A DNA stretch of 64,000 nucleotides from the NCBI GenBank assembly GCA_964603985.1, contig CAZRXG010000010.1, positions 1 to 64,000 of the forward strand, given 5' to 3'. This DNA is from CAZRXG01 sp964603985 (GTDB lineage: Bacteria > Chloroflexota > Anaerolineae > Aggregatilineales > UBA3940). Shown piece by piece: positions 1 through 8,021 of the stretch (position 1 is its first letter; the number at the start of each line of letters is the position of its first letter). The notes beneath the pieces are model-generated. The model made no database searches. It was not told the origin of the DNA and worked only from the letters and a program-made list of their open reading frames with translations. A program made the translations under genes and the position numbers.

Positions 1-460
1 GGGTGGGGGTGACGGTGGGCGTGATCTGGGCGAGGAAATCGGCGGTGGCGGTCATGTCCTGGGCGGCCTGCGTGGCGGCGGCATTGGCGGCGTCGGCGGT
101 GGCGGTCATGGCGGCGATGGCGTTGCCGGTGGCAACGACGGCTTCCTGCTCGGCCTGGATGGCGTTCAGCGTGGCCTGGAAGTCGGCCTGCTGCTGGTTG
201 ATGGCCTGCTGGGTGGCCTGGTTGGCGGCCCGCAGGTTTTCGAGCGCGATCTGGGTCAATTGAAGCTCGGCCCGCTCCTTGTCATCCTGGAGCGCGACAA
301 GCGTGGCGATGATCTGCTCTTCGCTCAGCCCCTCCGGTTGACTGCCAAACAAACCGGGCAGGTCGCTGATGAAGAAGCCGATGATACCGAGAATGGTGCC
401 GATGACGCCCAGCCAGGCGAGGATCGTGGTAGCATTGGGCAACCGGCGGCGAGTCTCCAT
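1..460 (-). CDS. Membrane-anchored coiled-coil protein, N-terminal part (runs off the left edge)
   Basis: The reading frame opens with ATG at 460 on the minus strand and stays open to base 1, so only about 153 N-terminal residues are seen. An AGGAGG sequence lies 7 bases upstream of the ATG. After a basic start (METRRR) there is one hydrophobic segment at about residues 13-31, then a long stretch very rich in Ala, Gln, Glu and Thr that should form a coiled coil (residues about 45-150). The end visible here turns Thr/Pro-rich. A single-pass inner-membrane protein with a helical rod is the simplest reading. No family is recognised and no function is claimed. The plus-strand reading frames over this area are shadows. 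Confidence 0.7.
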   Translation of the reverse strand, partial: METRRRLPNATTILAWLGVIGTILGIIGFFISDLPGLFGSQPEGLSEEQIIATLVALQDDKERAELQLTQIALENLRAANQATQQAINQQQADFQATLNAIQAEQEAVVATGNAIAAMTATADAANAAATQAAQDMTATADFLAQITPTVTPT

Positions 461-584
461 GTCCAGCCTCCTGAAGTGGTGTGGTGTTACATGGAGCATT
501 GTAACGTACCGGCGGGGGCAGGACAAAAACGGGGGCCTCACACGGGGCGATCTCTTTGTGGATACAACCAGTCCAAAAAGGCGG

Positions 585-612
585 TTGCGCGCGATTCTTG
601 TTCTCTTATAAT
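585..612 (+). promoter_or_regulatory. Sigma-70-type promoter upstream of a hairpin-rich region
   Basis: A TTGCGC -35 element (585-590) and a perfect TATAAT -10 element (607-612) are separated by 16 bases. Transcription should begin near 619. The first protein-coding start downstream is 420 bases away, so the promoter probably serves the structured RNA that follows, with or without read-through into the gene at 1032. Confidence 0.6.
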
Positions 613-960
613 GTGGTTAGCATTCACATTCATCAGCAAGGTGTTCAGCAGAGTGGGTCAAGTCAACTACTACCGACTGAAGCCGGCAGCTTGTCCCTGG
701 CGCTGCGGGATGCCCACCTGAAGGTAGGGGACCTCACCCGCATCCGAGACGTGTGGCTGGTTGACAGCAGCCCGCCGGTGGAAACCGGCGCGAAGGTACG
801 GAGGGTTCCGACAGTGGAGATTTTACGTAGAGACTGCTTCCTCTCTACAACCTCATATCGCCAGGTTGTTAAGGTACCAATAACCGTTTCCTCTGCGGTG
901 CAGAGTGCCTTGACCTTGAACAAGGCCGAGTATAAGCCACTCCGCACTCAAGTGCAATTG
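613..960 (+). ncRNA. Candidate structured non-coding RNA of unknown class
   Basis: This stretch between the coiled-coil gene and the DUF4397-LysM gene has no convincing reading frame but is packed with inverted repeats. Visible stems: GCAGC 686-690 with GCTGC 701-705; GGATGC 708-713 with GCATCC 739-744; GTCAAC 662-667 with GTTGAC 760-765, extended outward by 653-657 with 771-775; a 7-bp stem closed by a GGAA tetraloop at 773-790; CGGA/TCCG at 799-810; a 7-bp stem GTAGAGA/TCTCTAC at about 828-847; CTCTGC/GCAGAG at 890-905; GCCTTG/CAAGGC at 907-926. A strong promoter lies just upstream. I found no tmRNA, RNase P, SRP or riboswitch signature. Both ends of the transcript are uncertain, and bases 461-584 and 961-1031 show nothing else. 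A long leader of the gene at 1032 is the main alternative. Confidence 0.4.
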
Positions 961-1031
961 TCGGGCGGCTCCTCCCCCGGCTCAAGCTGAGGGTGTCCGC
1001 CGCCGTTGAGTAGAGAAAAGATTTCAAGACC

Positions 1032-1913
1032 ATGAACAGAAAAATCAGTCGAATTCTGAGACCGATCGCTCTTTTTTGTGGCTCAGTGGCCGCCGTGGCG
1101 ACGACGGTGGTCGTGCTGGGTACGACGACACCTTCAGCCCCGGCGTATTTCCACATGGCGCACCTCTCGCCGAACACGCCAGCCGTAGACCTGTACGTGG
1201 ACGGCGTGCTCCAGGACACGGGGATGACGTTCGGGCAGGTGGGGCCGATGCGCACCATGGGGCGGTCAGGCCCGATGTCGGTGGGGGTCGTGCTGGCGGG
1301 GACTTCACCGGCCAGCGGCCTGGTGCTCAGCGCCCGAGTGAACCTGGCACCGGGAACGACGTACGTCGTCGCGGTGGCAAACTGGCTCAACCGCCTCCAG
1401 GTCGGCACGTACCGCTTCTACAACGCAGATAACCCGGCGTTCAAGGGGCGGGTGCAGGTGTTAAACACCATCCCGGAGGGGCCGCGCTTGAAGGTTGAGG
1501 CGAGCACGGGTGCCATCCTGGCGGACTGGCTGGGCTACCTTGAGGAGCCGAGCTACTTCGACCTCTTCCCCGGCAAGTACATCCTGACCGGCTCGCTGGC
1601 CGACAACCCGGCGCGGGCGATCTTCCAGGAGACCTACGACCTGCAAAGCGGCGAGGTCTACATGCTGATCGTGGCCGGGCCGCCGATCAGGACGGTCATG
1701 GTGCAGTTGCAGTCGGACGCCTCACAGCAGGCCGTCCTGCCGGGCGGCGGGGGCGGCACGGGGGGCTGCTCGACATACGTGGTGCAGCCCGGCGATACGC
1801 TGGGGGCCATCGCGCGGCGCTTCGGCACGACGGTGGACGCAATTGTGGCAGACAACAACCTCGCCAACCCGAACATGCTCTCGGTGGGGCAGGAACTGCT
1901 CATCTGCAAGTAG
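1032..1913 (+). CDS. DUF4397 domain protein with C-terminal LysM domain
   Basis: This 293-residue protein starts with a basic segment and a hydrophobic helix (about residues 12-35) that acts as a signal peptide or anchor. Residues about 38-230 match the DUF4397 pattern, with HLSPNTPAVDLYVDG near the front and a repeat of similar beta-rich modules. After a Gly-rich linker, residues about 248-292 form a LysM domain: YVVQPGDTLGAIARRFGTT, then an asparagine-rich middle and a C-terminal ICK. LysM domains bind N-acetylglucosamine-containing glycans, so the protein is probably an envelope or secreted protein held at peptidoglycan. No clear Shine-Dalgarno precedes the ATG. A terminator-like hairpin follows. 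The role of DUF4397 is not known. Confidence 0.8.
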   Translation: MNRKISRILRPIALFCGSVAAVATTVVVLGTTTPSAPAYFHMAHLSPNTPAVDLYVDGVLQDTGMTFGQVGPMRTMGRSGPMSVGVVLAGTSPASGLVLSARVNLAPGTTYVVAVANWLNRLQVGTYRFYNADNPAFKGRVQVLNTIPEGPRLKVEASTGAILADWLGYLEEPSYFDLFPGKYILTGSLADNPARAIFQETYDLQSGEVYMLIVAGPPIRTVMVQLQSDASQQAVLPGGGGGTGGCSTYVVQPGDTLGAIARRFGTTVDAIVADNNLANPNMLSVGQELLICK

Positions 1914-1977
1914 CACTGCGCCGCCGGTCGCCGGACAGCCGGTTTTCAATCGAAGGCATCTCGACAGGGCCGTTTGA

Positions 1978-2008
1978 GCCGTCGGGCGGATTCCGCCGGG
2001 CGGCTTTT
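1978..2008 (+). terminator. Rho-independent terminator after the DUF4397-LysM gene
   Basis: A GC-rich stem of about 12 bp (1978-1990 with 1992-2004, two mismatches) is followed by TTTT at 2005-2008. It sits between the end of the LysM gene and the convergent end of dnaA. Confidence 0.55.
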
Positions 2009-2026
2009 GTGTTGCCGGAGAGGGCG

Positions 2027-3442
2027 TCAGTCGAGTTCGGGGTTTTGAGCGGGGACGCTTTGGGGATGCAGGATGTGGACGATGGCCCGGATCTGGCGGC
2101 GCACCAGCGAGTCGGTCTGCATCAACTCGGCGATTCGCTCGCAGCTATACAGCACCGTGCTGTGACTGCGTCCGCCCAGCGCCTCGCCGATCTGCTGGAG
2201 GGGGATGTCGGCTTCCTCACGGGCGACGTACATGGCAACCTGGCGGGCGGTTGAGACATCGCGTGAGCGGTCGCGCCCACACAGATCCTGCGGCCTGACG
2301 GCGTAGAACCCGGCCACCGCCATGATGATGTCTTCCATCTCCAGCGCGGGCCGGTTCTGCGCGGCCTGCACCTGCTCCAGCGCCTGCTCGACCAGACCCA
2401 CTGAGGGCACTTCGCTGGACAGGAGCGAGGCGGCGATGACGCGGTTGAGTGCGCCTTCCAGGTCGCGCACGCTGCCTTCGGTTTCCTGGGCGATGACTTC
2501 CAGAACCTCCGGCGGGAGGCGGTCGTCAAAACCGCGCAGGTGGGCCTTGATCTTGAGGATCTCGACGCGCGTCTCGAAATCGGGCGGCTGAAGTTCGACG
2601 ACCAGGCCGCCTTCGAAGCGCGAGCGGAGGCGGGCGTCCAGCCCCCGGATCTCGGCGGGCGGGAGGCTGGCGGCCAGCACGATCTGGGCGTTGGAATCGT
2701 GCAGGGCGTTGAAGGTGTGGTAGAACTCCTCCTGGGTCGAGTCCTTGCCCGCCAGGAACTGGGCGTCGTCGAGGAGCAGGACATCGACCATGCGGTACTT
2801 ATCCCGGAATTCGGGGGTGTCGTGCGTCTGGATGGCGGCCACCAGGTCGTTGGTGAAGGTCTCCGAGGAGACGAGCAGGACGCGGTGCTCCCACCGGAGG
2901 CAGGCGTTCCCGATGGCGTGCAGCAGGTGCGATTTGCCCAGCCCGACCGGGGCGTGAACGTAGAGCGGGTTGAACTGCGTGCCCGGTGTCTCGACGACGG
3001 CCAGCGCAGCGGCGTGGGCCAGACGGTTGCAGCCGCCGATGGCGTAGGTGTCGAAGGTGTAAAGCGAGTTCAGGCCCGTCTCGCCGGGAGCCAACCGCTC
3101 GAAGGGAGGGTGCTCCTGCTGCGGGGGGGCCAGGTTGGCGAGCAGTGGCCCGGCCTCGTGCAGGTCGGTGGTGTCCACCGCCTCCGACCAGATCACGAAG
3201 CGTACCTCGACGCCGCGCCGGGCGATCTGGCCCAGCGTGCGGACGATGACGTTCTTCAGGCGGTGTTCCAGCCATTCGCGGGCGTAGACGTTCTGCACGC
3301 CGATGATGAAGGTGCCGTCCTCGTGAGCGATCAGGCGCGCGCCGCGGAGCCACGTGTCGAAGGTTTCACGCGGCATCTGGAGCTGAAGCTCCCCATAGGC
3401 TGTTTTCCAGATTGTGGCGGCGTTGTACGAGTGCTCGCTCAT
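2027..3442 (-). CDS. dnaA: Chromosomal replication initiator protein DnaA
   Basis: DnaA binds origin boxes and opens the chromosome for replication. The 471-residue protein has domain I at 1-85, a short linker, the AAA+ domain from about 125 with Walker A (APVGLGKSH, 164-172), Walker B (DVLLLDDAQ, 220-228), a probable arginine finger (RLRSRFEGG) and sensor 2 (GSVRDLEGALNR). Domain IV ends the protein. In its signature loop the usual GGRDHTTV reads GGRSHSTV (423-430), so two residues known to touch bases in E. coli DnaA (Asp433, Thr435) are both Ser here. The start is ATG at 3442; a TTG at 3457 would add five residues. The gene stands alone: no dnaN, recF or gyrB nearby. Confidence 0.93.
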   Translation of the reverse strand: MSEHSYNAATIWKTAYGELQLQMPRETFDTWLRGARLIAHEDGTFIIGVQNVYAREWLEHRLKNVIVRTLGQIARRGVEVRFVIWSEAVDTTDLHEAGPLLANLAPPQQEHPPFERLAPGETGLNSLYTFDTYAIGGCNRLAHAAALAVVETPGTQFNPLYVHAPVGLGKSHLLHAIGNACLRWEHRVLLVSSETFTNDLVAAIQTHDTPEFRDKYRMVDVLLLDDAQFLAGKDSTQEEFYHTFNALHDSNAQIVLAASLPPAEIRGLDARLRSRFEGGLVVELQPPDFETRVEILKIKAHLRGFDDRLPPEVLEVIAQETEGSVRDLEGALNRVIAASLLSSEVPSVGLVEQALEQVQAAQNRPALEMEDIIMAVAGFYAVRPQDLCGRDRSRDVSTARQVAMYVAREEADIPLQQIGEALGGRSHSTVLYSCERIAELMQTDSLVRRQIRAIVHILHPQSVPAQNPELD

Positions 3443-3516
3443 CTGCGGTGGTCTCAAATATGGTAATGGATAAAAACGATGATGGGGCGTGCAGTGTTCC
3501 TACAGTCGTACTCCTC

Positions 3517-3545
3517 ATCATAACAGAGACACCGGGTGCAGACAA
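3517..3545 (-). promoter_or_regulatory. Predicted dnaA promoter
   Basis: Read on the minus strand, TTGTCT (3545-3540) and TATGAT (3522-3517) are 17 bases apart. Transcription would start near 3510, leaving about 70 bases of leader before the dnaA ATG. Confidence 0.55.
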
Positions 3546-3901
3546 TGGGATCACCTTAAAAAGTTTTAATCTTTAAGATTCCCGAATGTTAAAAGATTAG
3601 GATAAAGTTAGAAAGCGAGCGTCGGACCGGCGAGGGGGCTGCACGGGCATGTGCAGGCACCGGATCGATGGGGGAGCCCACTTGCAGACCCCGGATGAGG
3701 GTTATGTTAAAGAAACCGAAATGCTTCGGCTGGCTCCGGCGCACCACGAAGATTGCGTTTAGAATTTTAGCCCCGCTCCTGGGAGGGAAATATGGGGCCG
3801 GTCTTGTGGAGGGCGAGAATTTGACGCGGCCTTGCTCGTCGTTTATAACACGGGTGGGGTCTACGGCAGAGTGCCGATACACCGGATAGAGATAGCTGAA
3901 T
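3546..3901. other. Intergenic region between dnaA and a methyltransferase gene; no gene seen
   Basis: The two flanking genes diverge. An AT-rich stretch lies at about 3553-3615. I looked for DnaA boxes (TTATCCACA) here and in the dnaA leader: the best match is TTATCCATT on the minus strand at 3465-3473 (7 of 9). A cluster of boxes is absent, so an origin cannot be called. The promoter of the gene at 3902 must lie here but no strong elements stand out. Confidence 0.4.
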
Positions 3902-4681
3902 ATGAACGAGCAGAAATCGAATTGGCTTCATCACTACTACCGTCGTTACTGGGACCCGGTTGAGGGAGGTGGGATCGCCGAGGCGCGCTGGTCTGATGCG
4001 TATTACCGGCGCATTATGCGCGACGATCTGACGGAATCGGACGTGGTGTTAGACGTTGGATGTGGTGCCGGTACTAATTATGCCAAGCGCCTTCTGTCGT
4101 CTGTTCGTGAAGTGCACGGCGTTGAGCTGGCTCCTTCGGCTGTTGAGGCGGCTCAGTCCCTCGGCATCAAGGCAGTTGTTCACGATCTGAGTGAGCCACT
4201 GCCATATGACGACGATTCGTTTGACGTGGTGCTGTGCTTTGAAGTGCTCGAACACCTCTTCGATCCGCTTTTTACCACGAGGGAGACGTTTCGTGTTCTC
4301 AAACCGGGAGGGCGGCTGCTGGTATCGGTGCCCAACGCCGGTTATTTTCGTGATCGCCTGACTTTCGCCTTTCGAGCGCACCTCAACACGTCGCCTTTCG
4401 ATCTGGATAACGTGTGGGCGGGAGCCCATATCCGATTCTTCAACAATCGCCTTTTCAAGCGGATGCTGAAGACAGCCGGATATATAAACCTGCAATACCG
4501 GCACGGTACGTCAACGTCGCTTTTTGATGTATTTGACGTGGTCTACCTCACACGCGTCTCAATGTGGATTGAGGAAGTACTGCCGCCGCCGCTGCGCCTT
4601 AACTTTCTGGGTGCCTGGTGGCCGGGTGTGTGGTCGGAGACGCTGACGTATCGGGCCGAAAAACCGGCCGGAAGTGAATAG
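3902..4681 (+). CDS. Class I SAM-dependent methyltransferase
   Basis: The 259-residue protein carries a Methyltransf_11-type fold. Motif I is VLDVGCGAGTN (about residues 50-60), followed by an acidic end of the second strand (HGVELAPSAVEAA) and a post-motif region SFDVVLCFEVLEHLFDP and VLKPGGRLLVSVPN typical of small-molecule or lipid/sugar methyltransferases. The substrate cannot be read from the sequence. The gene is monocistronic: tRNA-Ala with its own promoter follows. Its codon use is less GC-rich than that of most neighbours, which may hint at later acquisition. There is no clear Shine-Dalgarno before the ATG. Confidence 0.85.
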   Translation: MNEQKSNWLHHYYRRYWDPVEGGGIAEARWSDAYYRRIMRDDLTESDVVLDVGCGAGTNYAKRLLSSVREVHGVELAPSAVEAAQSLGIKAVVHDLSEPLPYDDDSFDVVLCFEVLEHLFDPLFTTRETFRVLKPGGRLLVSVPNAGYFRDRLTFAFRAHLNTSPFDLDNVWAGAHIRFFNNRLFKRMLKTAGYINLQYRHGTSTSLFDVFDVVYLTRVSMWIEEVLPPPLRLNFLGAWWPGVWSETLTYRAEKPAGSE

Positions 4682-4757
4682 TCAACTCGTCGTCTGGCGT
4701 TTCTTGCTTGGGGTTATTGCGTCTGCCCTCCCATCACGTGCCTCTCGACCGCCGACC

Positions 4758-4786
4758 TTGACAGGCCCAGCCCAAGTGGATAGAAT
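4758..4786 (+). promoter_or_regulatory. Promoter of tRNA-Ala
   Basis: Perfect -35 TTGACA (4758-4763), 17-base spacer and TAGAAT -10 (4781-4786). The mature tRNA begins 16 bases after the -10 element. Confidence 0.8.
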
Positions 4787-4802
4787 GACACCGCACTTAA
4801 AT

Positions 4803-4875
4803 GGGCCTGTAGCTCAGTCGGGAGAGCGCCACAATCGCACTGTGGAGGTCAGGAGTTCGAGTCTCCTCAGGTCCA
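4803..4875 (+). tRNA. tRNA-Ala (anticodon CGC)
   Basis: A full cloverleaf folds from 73 bases: a 7-bp acceptor stem, D stem GCTC/GAGC, anticodon stem CCACA/TGTGG with loop ATCGCAC, T stem AGGAG/CTCCT with loop TTCGAGT and discriminator A. The anticodon is CGC (decodes GCG). The G3-U70 pair that marks alanine tRNAs is present. CC but not the final A of the tail is encoded after the discriminator. Confidence 0.95.
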
Positions 4876-4894
4876 CCTCGGCAGGCTATACCCA

Positions 4895-4926
4895 AACCGC
4901 ACCCCATCCCGGTGGAGCGGTTTTTT
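4895..4926 (+). terminator. Rho-independent terminator after tRNA-Ala
   Basis: AACCGC (4895-4900) pairs with GCGGTT (4917-4922), extended by CC/GG pairs within, and runs into six T at 4921-4926. Confidence 0.75.
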
Positions 4927-4953
4927 GCTGCGCTGCGGCAGCGGTCGTCCTCG

Positions 4954-7128
4954 TCATCTGGGGGCCGACGACGCTGGCCCACCGGCGGGAACCGGCTTTG
5001 TCTCCTCCTGCGGCAGGTTGACGACCACCCGCGTGCCGCCGCCGGGCGGGTTTTCGACGAGCAGGCTGCCGCCGATGACGACCATCATGGTGCTGTGCAG
5101 CGCCAGCCCGCGACCGCTACCCGCCGCCATATCCGGATCAGGCTCGTGCCCCACATGCAGCCCCGTTCCCACGCCGTCGTCCCGCACGGCGATGGTCAGC
5201 CCGTCCTGGCGGGTGATGGTTATCTCCAGGTGGAGCGGGCGCTGTGGATCGCCACCCCGCCCGTGCAGTGTGGCGTTGCGAACGGCCTCGCGGACGGCGT
5301 AGTAGACCACTTCCTGCCTGAGCGGATCGACCGGCGGGAGTTCGTCGGCAAGACGCCACGTGACCTCCTCGAACTCGCCCTTGAATTCACTTTCGGCCAT
5401 CTCCTGTAATGCCTGTGCCAGATCGCCCTGGCCGGGTGAGGCCGGGGCGGGGCCGAGGGGCGCGTGGATGAGATCTGAGATCTGGTGGTGGACGGCGGTC
5501 AGCGTCCGGATGGCATCCTGCACGGTGGGGTCGTCGCGGGCCGGGCTGCTCAGGCCCAGGATGGCGGTGTGCAGGTGCGGCAGCACCTCGTCGTGGAGGG
5601 TGCGGCGCGTCTGCCGATCTGCTATCTGGGTCTGGGCCAGCCTGCGGCGCTGGAGATCCATCAGGCGGCGGGCCATCTCTTCACCGGCCAGCATGTCGAT
5701 CAGCCGCTCGCCGCTGGTGCGGGCGATCTCGATCTCCTCCTGGGTGTACAGCCCGCCTTCCTGCTTCTCCCCCAGCAGCAGGACGCCGATCAGCCCCCGC
5801 GCCGACCACAGCGGGATCGCCCAGCGCGCGCCGTCGTGGTGGACCGGGTCGAGCGGCACACAGGCGCTCTCCGGCGTGGAGGAGAGATCCAGGGATGGCA
5901 GAACCGGCTCCTGCCCCTCCGCCGCAGGAGGATAGCGGATCGGCGGCCCGGCCAGTGGAGCCAGCGTGCCCAGTGGAACCAGATAGGCCAGCCGCGTGTC
6001 GAGCACGTCGTGGCACAGTGCACGGAAGATGCGCTCCGCGCCTGCAACGGGCGATGCACCGGCGGCCACAAGTTGCTGCACGAGCCCCTGGCTGGTCACG
6101 AAGGGGCGCAGGCGAGCCATGAAACCTTCCCGCTCGGCGAAGGAGCGCCAGCTAAAGAGCGCGTAGAAGACCGTCATCAGGGTGGTGGTCAGCAGCAGGC
6201 TGTAGATCGGGCGCAGGCGGGCCACCAGGCCCCAGCCGACGACGACCCCGTATCCGCCCGCCAGGATGACGGCGCTGCGCCAGTGCCGGAAAAACCCCCG
6301 GCGGGGCAGGGTCTTGCCGGTGAAGACCTCGTAGGAGACAACCGCCTGGCCCAACAGGATCACAGCGACGGCGATCAGTGAGGCGATCACCAGGTCGAAC
6401 CAGGCGACGGTGAGCGTCATCGAGTCGTAGATGCCGGAGAGCGCCCTCAGGCGAGCGTTACTCTCGACCCACAGCATCACCAAGGCCACCAGCAGGCTGA
6501 CCACCAACAGCGTCAGCGAGGCACCGATCAGCCAGGGATGGGTGCGGCGTTGGGCCAGGTTGCCCATCACGCGGCCTGAAGGCTCCGGGCGGCGGAGGGC
6601 GTCCAGCGAGAGTGTGATACACAGCACGATGTAGAGCGGGTAGGCGACCAGCAGTACGGGGATGCCGCCGATGGTCGGTGTGGCGGTCATGTCGAGCCGG
6701 GCGACCTGCGTGTAGGAGGGCAGGGGGTTGGCGAAGATGAGCAGTCCGATCAGCGCCGCCGCCAGCAGCAGCGTGAGGTAGAACCAGAAGCGCTGGCGGC
6801 GGTGCAGGCGGGAATCGCGGGCGTGCCAGAACCCGGCAAACCACAGCATCACCACGTACCAGGCCAGCGGGGAGGCGATCACGGGCACCCAGCCGACGTG
6901 CCACCAGAAGTCCATCCCTGCGCCGATGGCGTGCAGGCCAGTGCCCAGGATGGCCGAGTGGCTGAAAAAGAAAGCCGAGCCCATCAGCATACCGCCGCCG
7001 GTCAGCCAGACGCCCCAGCTACGACGCTCGGCGGTGAGCAGCACCGTCAGCCCCAGCCAGAGCAGCAGGATGGTGTTGAACAGCGAGATGGACATGATCG
7101 CCCAGTCGAGCAAAAACAACCCGGTCAT
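4954..7128 (-). CDS. Membrane-bound sensor histidine kinase (NarL/HisKA_3 class)
   Basis: A 724-residue kinase. The first 340 residues hold about eight to nine hydrophobic segments that form the sensor. A soluble GAF-like region follows (about 350-480), then a dimerisation/phosphoacceptor helix with TRRTLHDEVLPHL and an HATPase domain: N box REAVRNATLHG, G1 RDDGVG, G2 GSGRGLALH. The tail is Pro-rich. I chose ATG at 7128: a GGGAGGA sequence precedes it and it overlaps the stop of the response regulator gene as ATGA, so the two are translationally coupled. The longer frame to GTG 7149 has no such support. It should phosphorylate the regulator encoded just upstream. The stimulus is unknown. Confidence 0.88.
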   Translation of the reverse strand: MTGLFLLDWAIMSISLFNTILLLWLGLTVLLTAERRSWGVWLTGGGMLMGSAFFFSHSAILGTGLHAIGAGMDFWWHVGWVPVIASPLAWYVVMLWFAGFWHARDSRLHRRQRFWFYLTLLLAAALIGLLIFANPLPSYTQVARLDMTATPTIGGIPVLLVAYPLYIVLCITLSLDALRRPEPSGRVMGNLAQRRTHPWLIGASLTLLVVSLLVALVMLWVESNARLRALSGIYDSMTLTVAWFDLVIASLIAVAVILLGQAVVSYEVFTGKTLPRRGFFRHWRSAVILAGGYGVVVGWGLVARLRPIYSLLLTTTLMTVFYALFSWRSFAEREGFMARLRPFVTSQGLVQQLVAAGASPVAGAERIFRALCHDVLDTRLAYLVPLGTLAPLAGPPIRYPPAAEGQEPVLPSLDLSSTPESACVPLDPVHHDGARWAIPLWSARGLIGVLLLGEKQEGGLYTQEEIEIARTSGERLIDMLAGEEMARRLMDLQRRRLAQTQIADRQTRRTLHDEVLPHLHTAILGLSSPARDDPTVQDAIRTLTAVHHQISDLIHAPLGPAPASPGQGDLAQALQEMAESEFKGEFEEVTWRLADELPPVDPLRQEVVYYAVREAVRNATLHGRGGDPQRPLHLEITITRQDGLTIAVRDDGVGTGLHVGHEPDPDMAAGSGRGLALHSTMMVVIGGSLLVENPPGGGTRVVVNLPQEETKPVPAGGPASSAPR

Positions 7129-7868
7129 GCGTCCTCCCACGCCACCCACTCGCCGCGTGCGTCCAGCACACGGGCCGTGCCGTCGTCGTCCCAGGTGATC
7201 AGACGCCCGGTGCGGGCGATGACCGCCGCCCGCGTGCGGGCAACCTTCTCGTCGGTGGTGCTGTTGACCAGCCCCCAGGCGGCGTAGATCTGGCCGTTGG
7301 TGCGGCTGATGGTGCGCTTGTCGCGGAAGCCCAGCCGCGCGGCGATCTGCTCGTTGGTCAGGCCCTGGGCCAGCATCCGTGCCACGACCTGCTCGTTAGG
7401 CTCCAGCAGATCCATCGGTGACTGCTCGTCTTTGTGACGTACCTCCTGCACCCGTGCCTCGATCTCCGGGTCGATGAAGCTGCGTCCGGCAATGGCGTCC
7501 TTGAGCAGGGGCAGGATCATCTCAGGCAGCAGGTAGTTCGACTTCCGCACGTAGGCGTAGTGGCTCAGAATCCCGGCGTTGCGGAAGTCGCGGTAGTAGG
7601 CGTCGTCGTCCTGGATCGAGTAGAAGACGACCGGCAGGCGGGGGAATTCGCGCCGGATGGCGACCGCGGCCTGGATGCCGTTGATCTCACCGGCCAGTGC
7701 CACGTCCATCAGGATCACGTCGGGGGGGCCGGATTCCAGGCAGTGGGCCAGTGCCTCCTCGCCGGAGGCGTATCCCCCGACGACCTCGACCTCGCCGCTC
7801 GTCGCCAGGCCAGACGCCAGTGCCTCTTGCAGCCGGAGGTTGTCTTCGACAATGAGCGTTTGAAGCAT
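7125..7868 (-). CDS. Response regulator with receiver and LuxR-type HTH domains
   Basis: A 247-residue transcription regulator. The receiver domain (1-125) has the acidic pocket (VEDN), the phosphoacceptor Asp55 in VILMDVAL and the conserved Lys109 in YVRKSN. Residues about 155-200 fit a LuxR/NarL helix-turn-helix (LEPNEQVVARMLAQGLTNEQIAARLGF), though the recognition helix DKRTISRTNGQIYAAWGL is atypical. A 45-residue tail follows. GGGAG lies 6 bases before the ATG. The downstream kinase gene overlaps it by 4 bases, so the pair forms a two-component system. A 12-bp inverted repeat lies about 45 bases upstream and could be an operator. Confidence 0.9.
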   Translation of the reverse strand: MLQTLIVEDNLRLQEALASGLATSGEVEVVGGYASGEEALAHCLESGPPDVILMDVALAGEINGIQAAVAIRREFPRLPVVFYSIQDDDAYYRDFRNAGILSHYAYVRKSNYLLPEMILPLLKDAIAGRSFIDPEIEARVQEVRHKDEQSPMDLLEPNEQVVARMLAQGLTNEQIAARLGFRDKRTISRTNGQIYAAWGLVNSTTDEKVARTRAAVIARTGRLITWDDDGTARVLDARGEWVAWEDA

Positions 7869-7912
7869 GTGATTCTCCCGCTTGCACGGTATCAGGCTTT
7901 GGATTCCCCGTC

Positions 7913-7926
7913 AAGCACTCAGGTGC
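7913..7926. promoter_or_regulatory. Possible operator: inverted repeat GCACTCAGGTGC
   Basis: AAGCACTCAGGTGC holds the inverted repeat GCAC-N4-GTGC and lies about 45 bases upstream of the response regulator start. The same 14 bases recur at 8682-8695, about 57 bases upstream of another gene. Confidence 0.25.
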
Positions 7927-8021
7927 CCAGTAGGCTGGCTTGAGAGGTAGACGAAGGCATGTGAATCATATACCCTTGAATTGCCTTGAGCATCCTGGTT
8001 ACAACTCTTGGAGGCGCTGTA

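Noticed and set aside
613..960. Assignment of the hairpin-rich region as 6S, tmRNA, RNase P or SRP RNA
   Set aside because: None of the conserved core sequences I know for these RNAs is present; left as an unassigned candidate.
3458..3901. Replication origin next to dnaA
   Set aside because: The AT-rich stretch is short and the best DnaA-box match has two mismatches; no cluster is visible.
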